Shown here one piece after another: positions 46,737 through 58,745 of a stretch of 64,000 nucleotides of DNA; within the stretch, counting starts at the first letter, position 1, and every line of letters starts with the position of its first letter. The stretch spans positions 18,378,080-18,442,079 of the forward strand of contig CM019831.1 in assembly GCA_009763385.1 (NCBI GenBank), written 5' to 3'. The notes below the pieces were generated by a model. It saw nothing but the letters and a program-made list of their open reading frames with translations. It did not search any database and was not told the DNA's origin. A program made the position numbers and the translations under genes. This stretch comes from Coix lacryma-jobi var. lacryma-jobi. Lineage: Eukaryota; Streptophyta; Magnoliopsida; Poales; Poaceae.

Positions 46737-49600
46737 TCAATTTCCTGACAGACTCAGTCTACGCTTCACATGTTTGTTGGACTTCATATTATCGTGACTA
46801 TTTTTCCTCACCTTCGTAATAACTGTTTGGTTATCACAATTTATGAGAATAGCAGGAATTGGTTTTTCAACCACAGTTAAGTCCAGAGAGAGTTCTCTTA
46901 ACCATTCAACTTCAATAGAAGCTATGTCCAGAGCTGCGAGCTCTGCCTCCATGTTGATTTTTTAAGTATTGTCTGCTTACAAGATCTCCAAGAGAAAGCC
47001 ACCTTCTAAAGTGAAATATATATCCACTAGTGGCCTTTAGCTCATCAGCATCTGTAATCAATTTGAGTCACTATATCCTTCAAGTACACCTGGGTACCCT
47101 AAATAGTGAATCTCATAACTCATTGTACCCTTTAGATAGCGCTTACTCGATCAATACCGTGCCAATGATCATCTCTTGGACTAGATGTGAATCTACTCAA
47201 CTTGCATACAATAAATGAGAGGTCAGGGCAGGTTACACTAGCTAGATACATCAGCGAGCCAATAATCTGGGAGTATCTCATTGATCCTTTCCTAGCCTCC
47301 GATTCTTCCGAAGTATTAGACTAGGATCATAGGGTGTGGAGAAGGTTTGCTATCCATATAGCCAAAAGTGGCTCAAAACCTTTCCACACAATGAGACTGC
47401 AAAAGAGTAATCCCATTCTCGCCCTTATTAAGTTTAATATTAGGATCAAATCAACTTCCTCCAAATCCTTGATGTCAAAGTTTGGGATAAGAATGATTTT
47501 ACATCATTAATCTCATCAATGCTTGTCCCAAAATCAGTATGTCGTCAACAATAAACACAAGATTACTCATTTGCCCCCACCATGCGGTAATACACCAAAG
47601 TATCGGTTTCATTACAACAAACCCAACAGAGGTTAAAGTATTATCGAACTTCTCATGCCACTGTTTGGGTGTCTACTTTAGACCATACAAGGATTTGAGT
47701 AACCTGCATAGCTTGCCCTCTTGTCCTTGTGCTATAAATCCATCAGGCTGATCCATATAAATTTCTTCCTCCAGCTCTCCATTAAGAAAAGCCGTCTTCA
47801 CATCCATTTGATGCACAAGAAGACCATGGGAAGTAGCCAAGGATAATAACACCCCGGATTGTAGTTAGTCTGGCAACAGGTGAGTAGGTATCAAAGAAAT
47901 CCTCGTCTTGCTTTTGTGTGTAAGCTTTAGGCACAAGCCTCACCTTGTACTTTTCAATAGTACCATCAGGCCTAAGCTTCTTCTTAAATACTCATCTGCA
48001 GCCAACTGGCTTACAACCCACTAGTCTATCTGTCACTTCCCATGTACATTTGCCATGATGGAGTCCATTTCGCTACGGACTGCATTCTTCCAATATTCTG
48101 CATCAGGTATGCATATGCCTTTGCAATGGTCATGGGTGTATCATCCACGAGGTGGACAGTGAAGTCTTCACCAAAGGATTTTGCAACCCTTTGTCTCTTA
48201 CTCCTTCTAGGAGCTACAACACTGTCATCCTCTTCATTACCACAGTGGGTTTATAATTGGTTCAATTATGGGTATGGGTTCAGTGGTAAATTTATTTGAT
48301 GAACCAGGCAAAGAAAGCATCTTTCATCGGGAATATATTCTCAAAGAAAGTAACATCCCGTGACTCCATAAGTGTATCAACTAAAATATCAGGCGTCTCT
48401 GATTTTATCACTAATACATCGTGTTGTGGTGCGCATATCCTAAAAGAACACATCAACTATCTTAGGTCTGAGCTTTCGCTTCTTATTAATTGGTACGCTA
48501 ACCATTGCCAACAACCCCACGTATGCAAGTAATATAGTGAAGGTTTTCTTCCTTTCCATCCTTCGTACGGAGTCACATCACTAGTTTTAGTGGAAACTCT
48601 GTTTAGAACATGACATGTTATCAAAACAGCCTCCCCCCACCATGCCTTTACCATACCGGACGTTCCTAACATGGCATTCACCAAGTCCATTAGCGTATGG
48701 TTCTTTCTTTCGGCAACCCCGTTAGATTGAATCGAATATGGAGGTGTCCGTTCATGAAATTTTCCATTCTCCGAACAGAAAAGATCAAACTCATTAGAAA
48801 AATATTCACCACCACGATCATACCTAACACGTTTTATTTTCTTTTCTAATTGATTTTCCACCTTAGCTTTATAAGTCTTAAAGCATTCTAACGCCTCATC
48901 TTTAGTTTTTAGAAGAAACACATAACAATATTTTGTTGCATCACCAATTAAAGTCATAAAGTATCTTTTTCTCCCTTTGTCAACACACCATTCATCTCAC
49001 AGATATCAGAATGTATGAGCTCTAATAATGTCGTGCGCCTTTCGTCTACAGCCTTGTATGGCTTACGAGGTTGCTTTGCTTGCATGCACGCTTGACATTT
49101 AGAGCCTTTGACACAGTCAAAAAATTTAGAATTAAATTCATACTGGAATGGACGCGTCACACAACCAAAATTAATGGACACAAACGTGAATGCCATACAT
49201 CAGCCACCGAATTGTTCGAATCAACACATATGGTTTACCACTTTATTACAAAATTCAGAGTCAGAGAGTGAAAAGCGGAACAAGCCTCCGCTGTCATAGC
49301 CTTTGCAATGAATTGGCCGTACCTCGCGATGACTACTTTATTTGATCAAATACCAGCTTGAATCCATCTCGACACAAGAGGGATCCACTAACGAGGTTCT
49401 TCTTTATTGAGGGGGCATGCTGCACGTTTTGAGCCGCACGATCTTTCCTGAAGTGAACTTCAGATCGACCGAACCAACACCAAGAACAGTAGCATGCCAG
49501 CCATCCCCATCATGATGGTTGAACCTCGTGGGATCTGGTAAGATGAAAACATAGAGATATCAGTACAAACATGAATATGTGCGAACACAAGGTTGATATG
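46737..49600 (-). pseudogene. Copia polyprotein relic (protease to RNase H)
   Basis: In sense order: protease-end text HICTDISMFSSYQ-like with GSTIMMG (about 49.57-49.46 kb); pre-integrase zinc region with CVKGSKCQACMQAKQPRKPYK (49196-48954); integrase core (48957-48457) with RVRYDRGGEYFSNEF and the ERTPPYSIQSNGVAERKNHT block; reverse transcriptase with HQMDVKTAFLNGELEEEIY, a KSLYGLK block and a VDDILILG site (about 48.05-47.5 kb); RNase H with MEAELAALD, VEWLRELS and DNQTVI (46952-46737). Frameshifts and stops lie between and within domains. The integrase stretch of 166 codons is the longest open part. Confidence 0.88.
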
Positions 49601-50440
49601 TGCCCTTGTTTGGCCCATTGTGATGAGTGGATTGATCAATAGGCTCACGGGTAGGCGTGTAGTGGGCAACATGTCTCTGGCTGTGTTGTTGTGCAGGTGT
49701 GGAGCGCGGAGGCAATGGTCGATGGCGAGGTGAAGGTCAAGTAGAGAGTGCCGTGCCGATGGACGGGAGTGGCAAAGGGTGGACGTGAGGCTTCGACTGA
49801 CGGACCAGAGAGCTAGAGGAACAGTTGCGGTAGCTGACACTTGGCGGCGACAAGCAAGAATACATGGGATGTGCGACTACATCGGCCAAGTGGAGACAGA
49901 AGACGATGGTGTCGTGGCACCTGGCGGAGGCCGGACACGGGCTTGCATGGGGCAAGTGCCGTTGGTCAAGTCAGGAAAGGAAGGCGAAGGCGTTATGCTC
50001 GGCGGAGGCTGGACAAGCGTCGACATCGATGTTGGCGGCCGGCGTGAGACCATGTCAGTCCGCGTGGGTGTGGTAGAGCCTCGAAAAACCACCGGCGATG
50101 GTTTCTAGTTGGAGCTAAAGGACCCTCCAAACGCGGTGGGGGTGTGCCGGGTTTTGCTGACCTGGGCAAAACTACCTGGCGGCGGCCGGTTTGCGGCTGA
50201 GTTTGGGCCTCAAAAACTCAGGATGGCGGGTTGCCGGTTGGGCCTCAAAAAACCAGGTTGACGGTTCCTATGCCAAACGAGACGACGCTGGCGGCACCGC
50301 GAGGCTTGCGTCGAGGCGAAGCTAGCGCGAGTGAGAGAAGGCGCGGCGATCATGGACGACCGTGGCGGCATCGGGGAGTTGCGTTGTGGGCGAGCGACGA
50401 TGAGGAGGGGCGTGACCGTCGAGGAGATCCTGACAGAGTT
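49600..50440. other. GC-rich DNA between two Copia elements
   Basis: Open on several frames of both strands, with repeated GGCGGAGGCTGGACA-like text. No domain is recognised. It may be host DNA or an unidentified part of either neighbour. Confidence 0.35.
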
Positions 50441-51621
50441 GGACTAGAATGCCCCTAGGGCTAGCTAGTTTGCTCTATGTATCGGGGTAGAAGGGGTATT
50501 GGTAATAGGCTATAAATAAGGGATGACACCCCTCATCCCACTTATCTCTCTCCAGTTATTCATGCCAGCAGACTTCATCTGTTAGGGTTCTCTCTCATAG
50601 CTGCTGTAGAGATCCGCAGAGACGGAAATCATTCCTCTGTGTATTTGATTTCAGGAAAGGAGACCGTAATTCCTTGTCTCCTCGTTTGGGATTTTGGCTG
50701 AAATCTTTGTGTTCGCGTTTTGCTCTTTGCGTTCTTCGTTTCCCTCTTTTGTCTTTCATGAGATCTTTTGTTTGAGGGAGATTGAAAATCTGTTTGAACA
50801 AACACTTGTGCTACATCGTGAGAGTCATCTTTCCACCGAAGGATTTTCTCTAATTCCTCACGAGCACACAGATCGAGCGGATTTCATTTAGGATCCGTTT
50901 GCTGTTTGCCTGTTCTTCACCGATTTTCTTTGATTCATCGATTTGCAATTAGGTACAAGCCATGATCTCATGAGTAGCTCACTAACTTGCTTGTGACCCC
51001 TCACACAAAGTTTGAGCCCTAGAGCTTTGATTTGAGAGATCGGGTCGATTCGGTGAACGAACTGTGCTGTTTCGGGATGACTGAACGCTGGCTACAGGGC
51101 GATCGGATGCTGACTAGTGAGTCGTCGCCGGTTGAAGGTCGCGCTGTCCAGTCACTATCTCAGAGAGCATCTGAGCTGACTGGACGCGTCCTGTGCCTTT
51201 TGACCGGACGCTGGGCTTGCCTGTTCTTAGTTTTGCTGTGGACCGAACGCTCCTGACGGGGCGCGCTCTTCTCAGAGTACGGTCCAACTCAGAGAGGTTC
51301 CAGAACAGCTTTTACAGACCGGACGCGTCCGATCCTCTCTTACCGGACGCTCTTAGAGTCCGGTCAGTGCAGTCTATGCGCGTTTTCGTCCCGCGGTTTC
51401 TTCGTCTGGCTTGCGTTTCACTTTCTGGCTTTTGTGTTGGGTTCCTTGACCGCAGTAGTGTCCCGCTATGTTCCTTGGGAGCATCCACCCTATTTCTAGG
51501 GTCGTGGACATGCTAGTGTCGGCTTGCTTTGGGGGTTTGAATTTGGGACAGTGGTCGAATATTTCTGAAAAATTTTAGGCTCCCATTTACCCCCCCTCTG
51601 GTCGCCTATTTCGGTCCTTCA
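50440..51621 (+). repeat. 5' LTR of the Sirevirus-like element (left edge approximate)
   Basis: The right edge is set by TCCTTCA followed by the primer site. It contains a TATA box at 50510 and several CCGGACGC or ACCGAACGC copies between about 51060 and 51365. No second copy exists in the window to fix the start. Confidence 0.6.
50510..50520 (+). promoter_or_regulatory. TATA box of the Sirevirus-like LTR
   Basis: CTATAAATAAG, followed by a pyrimidine-rich CACTTATCTCTCTCC at about 50550 as a likely start region. Confidence 0.6.
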
Positions 51622-51623
51622 AT

Positions 51624-51635
51624 TGGTATCGGAGC
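51624..51635 (+). other. Primer-binding site of the Sirevirus-like element
   Basis: TGGTATCGGAGC two bases after the LTR, complementary to the initiator Met tRNA 3' end with one variation. Confidence 0.8.
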
Positions 51636-51708
51636 GGGTTAAGGATCTCTCTACCTTAACCGGTTCCAAATCTGCGTAGGCTCCGTTCAAGCAAGGCTAC
51701 AGGGCGAC

Positions 51709-54430
51709 ATGGAGCGTGGTTCAAGCAAGGCTCCGTTCTTTGATGGAATGAATTACCCCTATTGGAAGATTCAGATGCGTGCTTAACTCACAACATCGAT
51801 TCTTCTGTGTGAGAGATTTGTGAGGATGCGAACTACGAGGTGCTTACGGCTCGCCTGGGTCAATTCCAGATTGATTAGCACAACATGAACGCCAAGGCCC
51901 GTAATGTGCTTTTGGCCAACATCTCTCTCCTGAGTTTGAGCGTGTCTCTGAGCTTGAGATGCTCGGGAGATCTGGGTAAAGCTTCCGAGCTATCATGAGG
52001 GGACCATTCAGGTCAAGACCAGACTCTTCGAGACATACAAGTGAGAGTACGAGAACTTCACTCAGTTGGAGGGAGAATCGATTACAGCATGTTCGCTCGT
52101 TTCCAGACGATTGTGAAGAAGATGCGTGCCAATGGGCCAACCTGCCTTATGACGATCACGAGAGGGCATCATGTTGCTATATGCCCTTGATCGGAAGGTA
52201 TGGGAGGTGAAGGTGGCGACTATCATTGAGTCGCCAGGCTATGACACCCTCCGTGGACGAGCTATTCAGCAAGCTCAAGTCCACCGAGATCGACCTCCAG
52301 ACCTAGGCCAAGCTGAAGAACCCATCTTCACATACCATGGCTTTGGTCTCGGGCAGGAGTGGGTCGACTCTTTCCGCTAACACTTCACCACCGTCTTTCG
52401 CTTTGTGTTCTTTGCTTTCAGTGACGGAGGAGCAGGTGGAGGTGTTAGGCGATGACGAGCTCGCACTCATCATCAGCTAGTTTTCACGGTTTCACAAAAC
52501 CCGCTTGAACCGCCGGCATGGTGGTGCGAGGGATGGATGTTTCGGGTGTGGCGACCCCGACCACTTTGTCGTGAACTGCCCCAAGTGCGACAAAGTCTTC
52601 CCAGCCGGAACAACAACTCCAGGCCCATGGACAAGCATGAGTACACCGCTGGCAGAAGAAGACCAAGGGCAAGTTCGATAAGGAGGCCGTCAAGAAGGCC
52701 TACTATCAGAACACCAAGGCACAAGAGCGTGCCTTCCTCATATCGATCAACAACCTCGACGATGACTCCGATAGTCGCTCCGCTTGCTCTAGCGACGACG
52801 AGTCCGAGAGGAAGACGGAGGAACGCCTCAATGGGCTGTGCTTCTTCGCCAACTCCACCTCCAGAGGCCTCTGCACCATGGCATTGGGAGAGGAAGTGAA
52901 CACGTGCTTGGGTGAGCATCATGGCGACGACGACTCTTACAATCGGAGGTATCGACCTCTTCTACCATCGACCATCTCACTCCTGAGCTTGAAACTTTGA
53001 ATGCCGCTTTGCTTAGTCAGGACAAGTTGCTTAGGCGCGTAGCTACAGAGCGTAAGGAGTACAAGGAGAAGCTAGCTGTAGCCCTTAAGGACCTTGAGTC
53101 TGCGCGTTCTGAGGTGTGGGTCTGAGGAGGAGGAGTGTGTGGTGCACATGACCAACTTTGCCACCCTGCAATCCAAGTATGCCTCTTTGATAGAAGTTTA
53201 TGATGAGTTAAAGTCGAGGTTAGACTTGGTGGGTGATTGCAAGGCATGTCCCACTTTGAGGAAGGAGCTGGAGGAGGTCAAGGCTAGACCTTCCTGTTGG
53301 GTGCGTGCAAGTCATGTCCAGGCTTGTGAACTGAGTTGGCAGAGAAGGATGCCAAGCTTGCCAAGTTTGAGAAGGCCAGCTCAGTTAGCACTGGTGCCGT
53401 TCGATGTGAGTGATGTGAGGGGATGGAGCTCGAGATCGCCCACTACCGGTATGCCAAGATGCAAATCGAGGAGGAAAACACATACCTTCGGTCCATCTTG
53501 AGTTGGGTGTCATGCAGCGAGCCATAGTTAGGCATGATGATCAGTCAGTTCAGGAGGGGAACTGGCGGTCCGGGAGTAGGCTTTGCTATAGGTGGGAAGG
53601 GCGCTAACTCGTTTGGTAAGATTGGTGAGTGCAGCGGAGTGAACCAAAGTGAGAAACCATCTGCTACTCCCAGCTAACCAAGACCCCCACTAAGCCATCC
53701 TTACCTACCACCCAAGATGGAGTCTTTGTTGAACCCCCGAGAGCTCCACCTCAAAAGCAAGTGTGGGTTCCTAAACCTAACCATCTCAGGAACACACTTG
53801 ATACTCTACCTGACGTCTCTAGTGATCCCCTTCCGAGAGGTAAGAAGCCAGCTAGAGTGCGCAACCCTCGCAAGAGAGCGAACACAACAACCCAAGAGAG
53901 AGGTGAGGTTCCAGTGCGAGTATTGCCACCATGAGGGTCACCTAGCTGAGTTTTACTTCTGGAGGAAGAGAGACGCTCAGAGAGAGCTTGAGCTGAACAA
54001 CCAGGTCATGTACCATCCTTCCCATGGTACACATGCTCCTGGTGTTCAGAGGCAGAGGGCTAGACCTAGAGGTGCACCCCCTCAGGTAGCTAGGCCCCAG
54101 GCAGCTAGACCATAGGGTGGTGGTCTTGCCTGGCGTGGTTCCGGTCGTGCTCCATACGGCCGTGAGCCCCGTGTAAGAGGCTTTGCTGCACCGTCCCATA
54201 GTGGACCATGTTTTCAGCAGCGTGGAGATCGCTACCCCCAGATGGGACGAGGTTTGGTTGGAGGTTTTCCGTTCCATAACGGACCACACTTTCAGTCTTG
54301 TGGTGATCGCTATCCCCCCATGGAACGAGGATAGTTTGGTGCGTTTGCTAACACCTTTTCTGGGCCAATGACACAACACTGGTATCCTTCATAGTTTACT
54401 AACCCCAGTGTTGTGCCATTTGCTCACTCC
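51709..54430 (+). pseudogene. Gag region of the Sirevirus-like element, broken
   Basis: The ATG at 51709 gives MERGSSKAPFFDGMNYPYWK, a typical Copia gag start, but a stop follows within 26 codons. A canonical CCHC knuckle CFGCGDPDHFVVNC lies at 52538-52579. A second knuckle-like block CEYCHHEGHLAEFY at 53915-53956 has Tyr in place of the last Cys. Frames change several times between them. About 53960-54360 is rich in Arg, Pro and Gly. Confidence 0.75.
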
Positions 54431-54439
54431 CTGCCTTTC

Positions 54440-55920
54440 TATTGATGCAGGAACTAAGGTTGGAGAACATGTGGCTCATTGACTCTGGGTGTTCACACCA
54501 CATGACCGGAAGTACTAGATGGTTCTCCAGCCTCGACCCCGTGCCCCACAAGGAATACATCACATTCGGGGACAATAGCAAAGGTAAGGTTGTTTCTCGT
54601 GGGTCAATTCGACTCAACGAGAATTTGTTCTCAAGGATGTTGCTTTGGTTTCGAATCTGCATTTCAATTTGCTTTCTGTTTTGCAACTCCTTGGGGACAG
54701 CTTTGAAGTGCGCTTTAAGACTGGTTTGAGCAGAGTTCTTGATTTCGGGGCGATCTTGTTTGTTGGATTGTCCCTTTTGGCCGTGTCTGTTGAGCCGATT
54801 TTTCTCGCTCTTTCGGCTCCTCTCGGTGTTTGTGGCTGGTCCTTCTTCCGATCTGTGGAAGTGGCATAGGAGGCTTGGACATTTGAACTTGACTTGCTTG
54901 CAAGGCTTAGTTCACTTGGCCTAATCTGAGGATTGCCCAAGCTAAAGTTTCAGAAGGACCTTGTTTGTCACCCTTGTCACCACGGGAAGATGGTTGCTGC
55001 TTCTCACCCACCTGTAAACCAATTGATGACTATGTGACCGGCGAGCTCTTACACATGGACACTGTTGGTCCAGCTTGGGTCTGCTCGGCGGGTGGGAAGT
55101 GGTACGTTCTCATGATCGTGGACGACTTTTCGAGGTACTCTTGGGTGTTCTTTATGGAGGGAAAGGATGAGGCTTTTTCGCATGCTCAAGATTTGATTTT
55201 GAGGTTGAAAACTGAGTTTCCACCGGATACCATTAGAGCTATACGCAGTGACAATGGTACATAATTTGATAACTCTCAGTTTGACACCTTCTGAGCTTCT
55301 TGGGTCTTGAGCATCAGTTTTCCTCTCCCTATGTCCCCAATAGAATGGTGTTGTTGAGCGCAAGAATCAGACCTTTGTTGAGATGGCCAGGACGATGCTC
55401 GATGAGTATAGGACTCCTAGGCATTTTTGGGCCAAAGCGATCAACACCGCTTGCCATGTTTCAAATACATCTTTCTTCGGGATTTCATGAAGAAGACTTC
55501 TTATGAGTTGCGATTTGGACGGGTACCCAAGGTAAGTCACTTCAAGGGTTTGGGTGCAAGTGCTTTATCCTGAAGCAAGGTAATCTTGACAAGTTCGAAT
55601 CCAGCTCTGCTGATGGTATCTTTCTTGGTTATGCTTTACATCCTATAGCTTATCGTGTGCTTAACCTTGAGACTAACCGTATAGTGGAGACCTGTGAGGT
55701 CACATTCGACGAGACAATGCCTTGTGTGTCTTCTGCTTTTGAGCTTGCAGGTGAACAGGAGCTGGGAGAGACGATCTTTGTGGAGGAGGAGCAGGAGAAT
55801 GCCGATTGGGGTGATCCCGAGCTGACTCCACCGGCTGCCCCTGTCGACCCTGCGATGACGACTTTGACTCACGGACCCGATCCCTCTACTTCCACCACAT
55901 GGGGTCCGTTCGAGCTACCT
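54440..55920 (+). pseudogene. Protease and integrase relic of the Sirevirus-like element
   Basis: The protease active-site block MWLIDSGCSHHMTG is intact near 54470. Pre-integrase text DLWKWHRRLGHLN follows near 54855. The integrase core (54965-55264) has the DTVGP, IVDDFSRYSWVFF and IRSDNG blocks, giving two of the three catalytic acidic residues, but a stop follows at 55261 before the third block. Further integrase C-terminal and linker text runs in changing frames to about 55920. Confidence 0.8.
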
Positions 55921-56001
55921 CTCCAGTGAGCACGAGCTGCACCTGAGGGAGCGACAACATCTGGCGAGGGGGAGGCGACTTCGGCAAGGCAGGCGCCCCG
56001 A

Positions 56002-57090
56002 ATGATGATCGGCGGTATCAACCAGCGAGTCACGCGGTCGCGCTCGTATGAGATCTCTCACTTTGCTCACTCTGCATTTGTTGCTTCTTTCGAGCCCAAG
56101 GATGTTGGACACGCACTTTCTGATCCTAATTGGGTCAATGCCATGCATGAGGAGTTAGAAAACTTTGAGCAAAACCATGTCTGGGCACTAGTTCCACCTC
56201 CACCAGATTGCCACCCTATAGGTACCAAATGGGTTTCAAGAATAAAACAGGGTGAGGATGGGATGGTAGTGAGGAACAAGGCTAGATTAGTGGCCCAAGG
56301 CTTTTGTCAAAAGGAGGGTATTGATTATGAGGAGACCTTTGCCCCTGTAGCTCGTTTAGATGCCATACAGATCCTTTTAGCTTTTGCTGCTTCAAAAGGA
56401 TTCAAACTTTACCAAATGGATGTCAAGAGTGCTTTCCTAAATGTGTATATAGAGGAAGTGGTTTATGTTAGGCAACCTTCTGGTTTTGAGAGCCCCAAGT
56501 TTCCAAACCATGTGTATAAACTTCAGAAAGCTTTGTATGATTTGAAACAAGCCCCTAGAGCATGGTATGAGTGTTTGAAAACCTTTTTGCTCTCAAAGGG
56601 TTTTAAAATGGGGATGGTAGATAAAAACTTTGTTCCCCTCAAGCAAGGCAATGACACCCTTTTAGTTCAGATTTACATGGATGATATCATCTTTAGTGGC
56701 TCTTCTCATGCACTTGTTACCAAGTTTGCAGATCTTATGAGTAGGGAGTTCGAGATGAGCATGATGGGTGAGTTGACCTTCTTTCTCGGGTTGCAAATCA
56801 AGCAAACCCGGGAGGGGACATTCATGCATCAAGGCAAGTACATGAAGGGCGTCCTGAAGAAGTTCGACATGGGCGAGACCAAGCCTCTCACGACGCCCAT
56901 GGCGATGACGATTGCGATGGATGCAGATGAGGACGGTGAGCCCGTGGACCAGAAGGAGTACAGGAGCATGATTGGCTCTGTCCTATACTTGACGGCGATG
57001 AGTCCAGACGTACACTTTGTAGTGTGTCTGTGTGCTTGCTTTCAGGCATCCCCCAGACATCACACAAGTAGGCAGTCAAGCGCATCATGA
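56002..57090 (+). pseudogene. Copia reverse transcriptase domain, long open frame (part of the broken polyprotein)
   Basis: An open frame of 362 codons holds a nearly full RVT_2 domain: WVNAMHEELENFEQNHVWAL, TKWVSRIKQ, NKARLVAQGF, YEETFAPVARLD, YQMDVKSAFLN, LYDLKQAPRAWY and the catalytic YMDD at 56674-56685, then FFLGLQIKQ. The frame drifts near 57040, just before the link to RNase H. It is the best-kept coding stretch of the element, but with gag and integrase broken it cannot be made as part of a normal polyprotein. Confidence 0.88.
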
Positions 57091-57617
57091 GGTACCTCCG
57101 ATACACTCCAGAGTTTGGGCTTTGGTACTCTTCTTCTTCGACCCTCTCGCTTTGTGGTTATTTCGATGCGGATTTTGCTGGCTGTCGGCTTGAGCGCAAG
57201 TCTACTTCTGTTACTTGCCAGTTTCTTGGCTCTTCTCTTGTGTCTTGGTCCTCCCGCAAGCAGTCTAGCGTAGCCTAGTCTACCACCGAGGCCGAGTATG
57301 TTGCTGCCGCGTCCTATTGCTCACAATTGTTGTGGATGGTTGCTACTTTGCGTGATTTTGGTCTAGATTTTACTAGGGTCCCTTTGCTTTGTGATAGCAC
57401 GAGTGCCATTAGTGTAGCAAAGAACCCAGTCCTTCACTCCAAGACCAAATACATCGATGTTCGCTTTCACTTTCTTCGTGATCACTACGAGAAAGGCGGC
57501 ATCGATTTGCAGCATGTAGACACCCACAATCAGCTTGTAGATATTTTCACTAAACCTTTAGATCTCTCAACTTTTGCTAGGTTGAGAGGTGAGCTTGGTG
57601 TGTGCTTCCCTTTTTAG
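57087..57617 (+). pseudogene. RNase H end of the Sirevirus-like polyprotein, one internal stop
   Basis: MRYLRYTPEFGLWY, the DADFAG block and SWSSRKQSSVA lead to an in-frame TAG at 57276. The same frame then continues STTEAEYVAAA through CDSTSAI, NPVLHSKTKYIDVR and the terminal DIFTKPL block to a natural stop at 57617. A single substitution thus interrupts an otherwise preserved RNase H. Confidence 0.88.
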
Positions 57618-57843
57618 TTGAGGGATACCTTTACCTGATGTATAGATGTTGCTCCGATAGATTAGCTTTTGTTTGACTTTGTTGCATTTGCATGCATTTC
57701 ATCATGTATTAGTGCATTTCAGAGCTTCATATCTATAGCAATGAGAATGAGACTATGCTCTTTTTGGTATGCCTTATTAGTACATGATGTTGCTTGTAGC
57801 TTAGGCTCTTTTGTGATCAATTGATACATGTCATGTGCTAAGC
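57618..57843 (+). other. 3' untranslated tail of the Sirevirus-like element
   Basis: AT-rich text with repeated TGCATTT and CATCATGT units, no frame. It ends at the TG that opens the next LTR. The five bases before that are TAAGC, the expected target duplication if its partner lies outside the window. Confidence 0.6.
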
Positions 57844-58734
57844 TGTAACACCCCGAGTTTTGCCGTGATTGAAAAAAAACCACTAAAAAATTGAACCTTT
57901 TTGAAATCTTGCCAAACTTAGTTGACGGGATCGCGTAGGCTTAAATTTTTGTCGCGAGTAGAACCTACTTAGTGAAAGAGATCACATGCTTGGTTATCTT
58001 CTCTTTTGTGTTGTTGAACTTATGGTGGTACCCATCCCTTGAGAACTATCTCCAAATTCAAATCAAATTCATTCAAAACCTCATATGGAATTGCTGGGAA
58101 AAAGAAAGGGAATTCTTTTGGAAAAAAACGCTCTCGGGCTCAATCCCCTCCCTCTCACTTCTAGCCCACGGCACGGTGGCCCGATGGCCCGCTCTCCTTC
58201 CCTTCCCTTTCCACCACCCTCGGGCCGGCCTAGGCCGCTCGGCCAGCAAGCAGAGCCGCCCAACAGCCCACTCCCCTCTCCACCGCTGACAGCCACGACC
58301 CACGCTCTTCTCTCTATCCACCGGCTGGGAAACGGGACCTGCACGTCAGCTCTCTCCTCCCCAGTTGACGTGACCTTGCGTCTGCATCCGCCGCTTGGCC
58401 CCGTCGTGGCCCCGCCAGAGTTAAGGAGGAAGGTGAGCCGAGTGCCAGCTACCCACTCCTCCAAGGCATCGTCACATCACCACCGTCGTCCCTCTCCCTA
58501 TTTCTCCTTGACACGCGGCCGGAGCAACAGAGCCGAGCCCAGCTCCGCTGGAATCCCGCCGGCGCCATGGACAAGACCACATGCAACACCGACCTCACCG
58601 GAGCCCGAGAAGGTACAGAGACGGGCCAGCGCAGCTTCTAGAGGGATCCATGGGTTCAAGCACGCACAGAAGGGGCAAGGAAGTGTCCACCGGCAGGCGA
58701 GAAATATCTCGCCGCCGCCACCGCCATTGTGGGC

Positions 58735-58745
58735 CTATAAATAGG
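58735..58745 (+). promoter_or_regulatory. TATA box of the Gypsy-type LTR
   Basis: CTATAAATAGG within GC-rich DNA, about 890 bp into the LTR. Confidence 0.6.

Larger units (their letters stand above)
45500..49600 (-). mobile_element. Truncated Copia retrotransposon, minus strand
   Basis: The 3' LTR begins (minus strand) TGTTAGAAGATTTGGG at 46074, directly after a polypurine-like tract GTGGGGGAT at 46075-46083. Its far end was not found; about 45500 is a guess. Upstream in sense order are protease, pre-integrase, integrase, reverse transcriptase and RNase H remnants in correct Copia order. Gag, primer site and 5' LTR are absent: recognisable text ends near 49.6 kb in GC-rich DNA. Confidence 0.78.
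50440..57843 (+). mobile_element. Sirevirus-like Copia retrotransposon, 3' end cut by a later insertion
   Basis: A 5' LTR of about 1.2 kb (left edge uncertain) ends at 51621 and is followed by the primer site at 51624. Coding order is gag with two zinc knuckles, protease, integrase, reverse transcriptase, RNase H, the Copia order. A gag with two knuckles and a long untranslated tail after RNase H fit the Sirevirus group. At 57844 another element's LTR begins, so the 3' LTR, if present, lies beyond the window. Confidence 0.78.

Noticed and set aside
49460..49840. 126-codon minus-strand frame taken whole as a gene.
   Set aside because: Only its last third matches the Copia protease end; the rest is GC-rich text fused at the truncation point.
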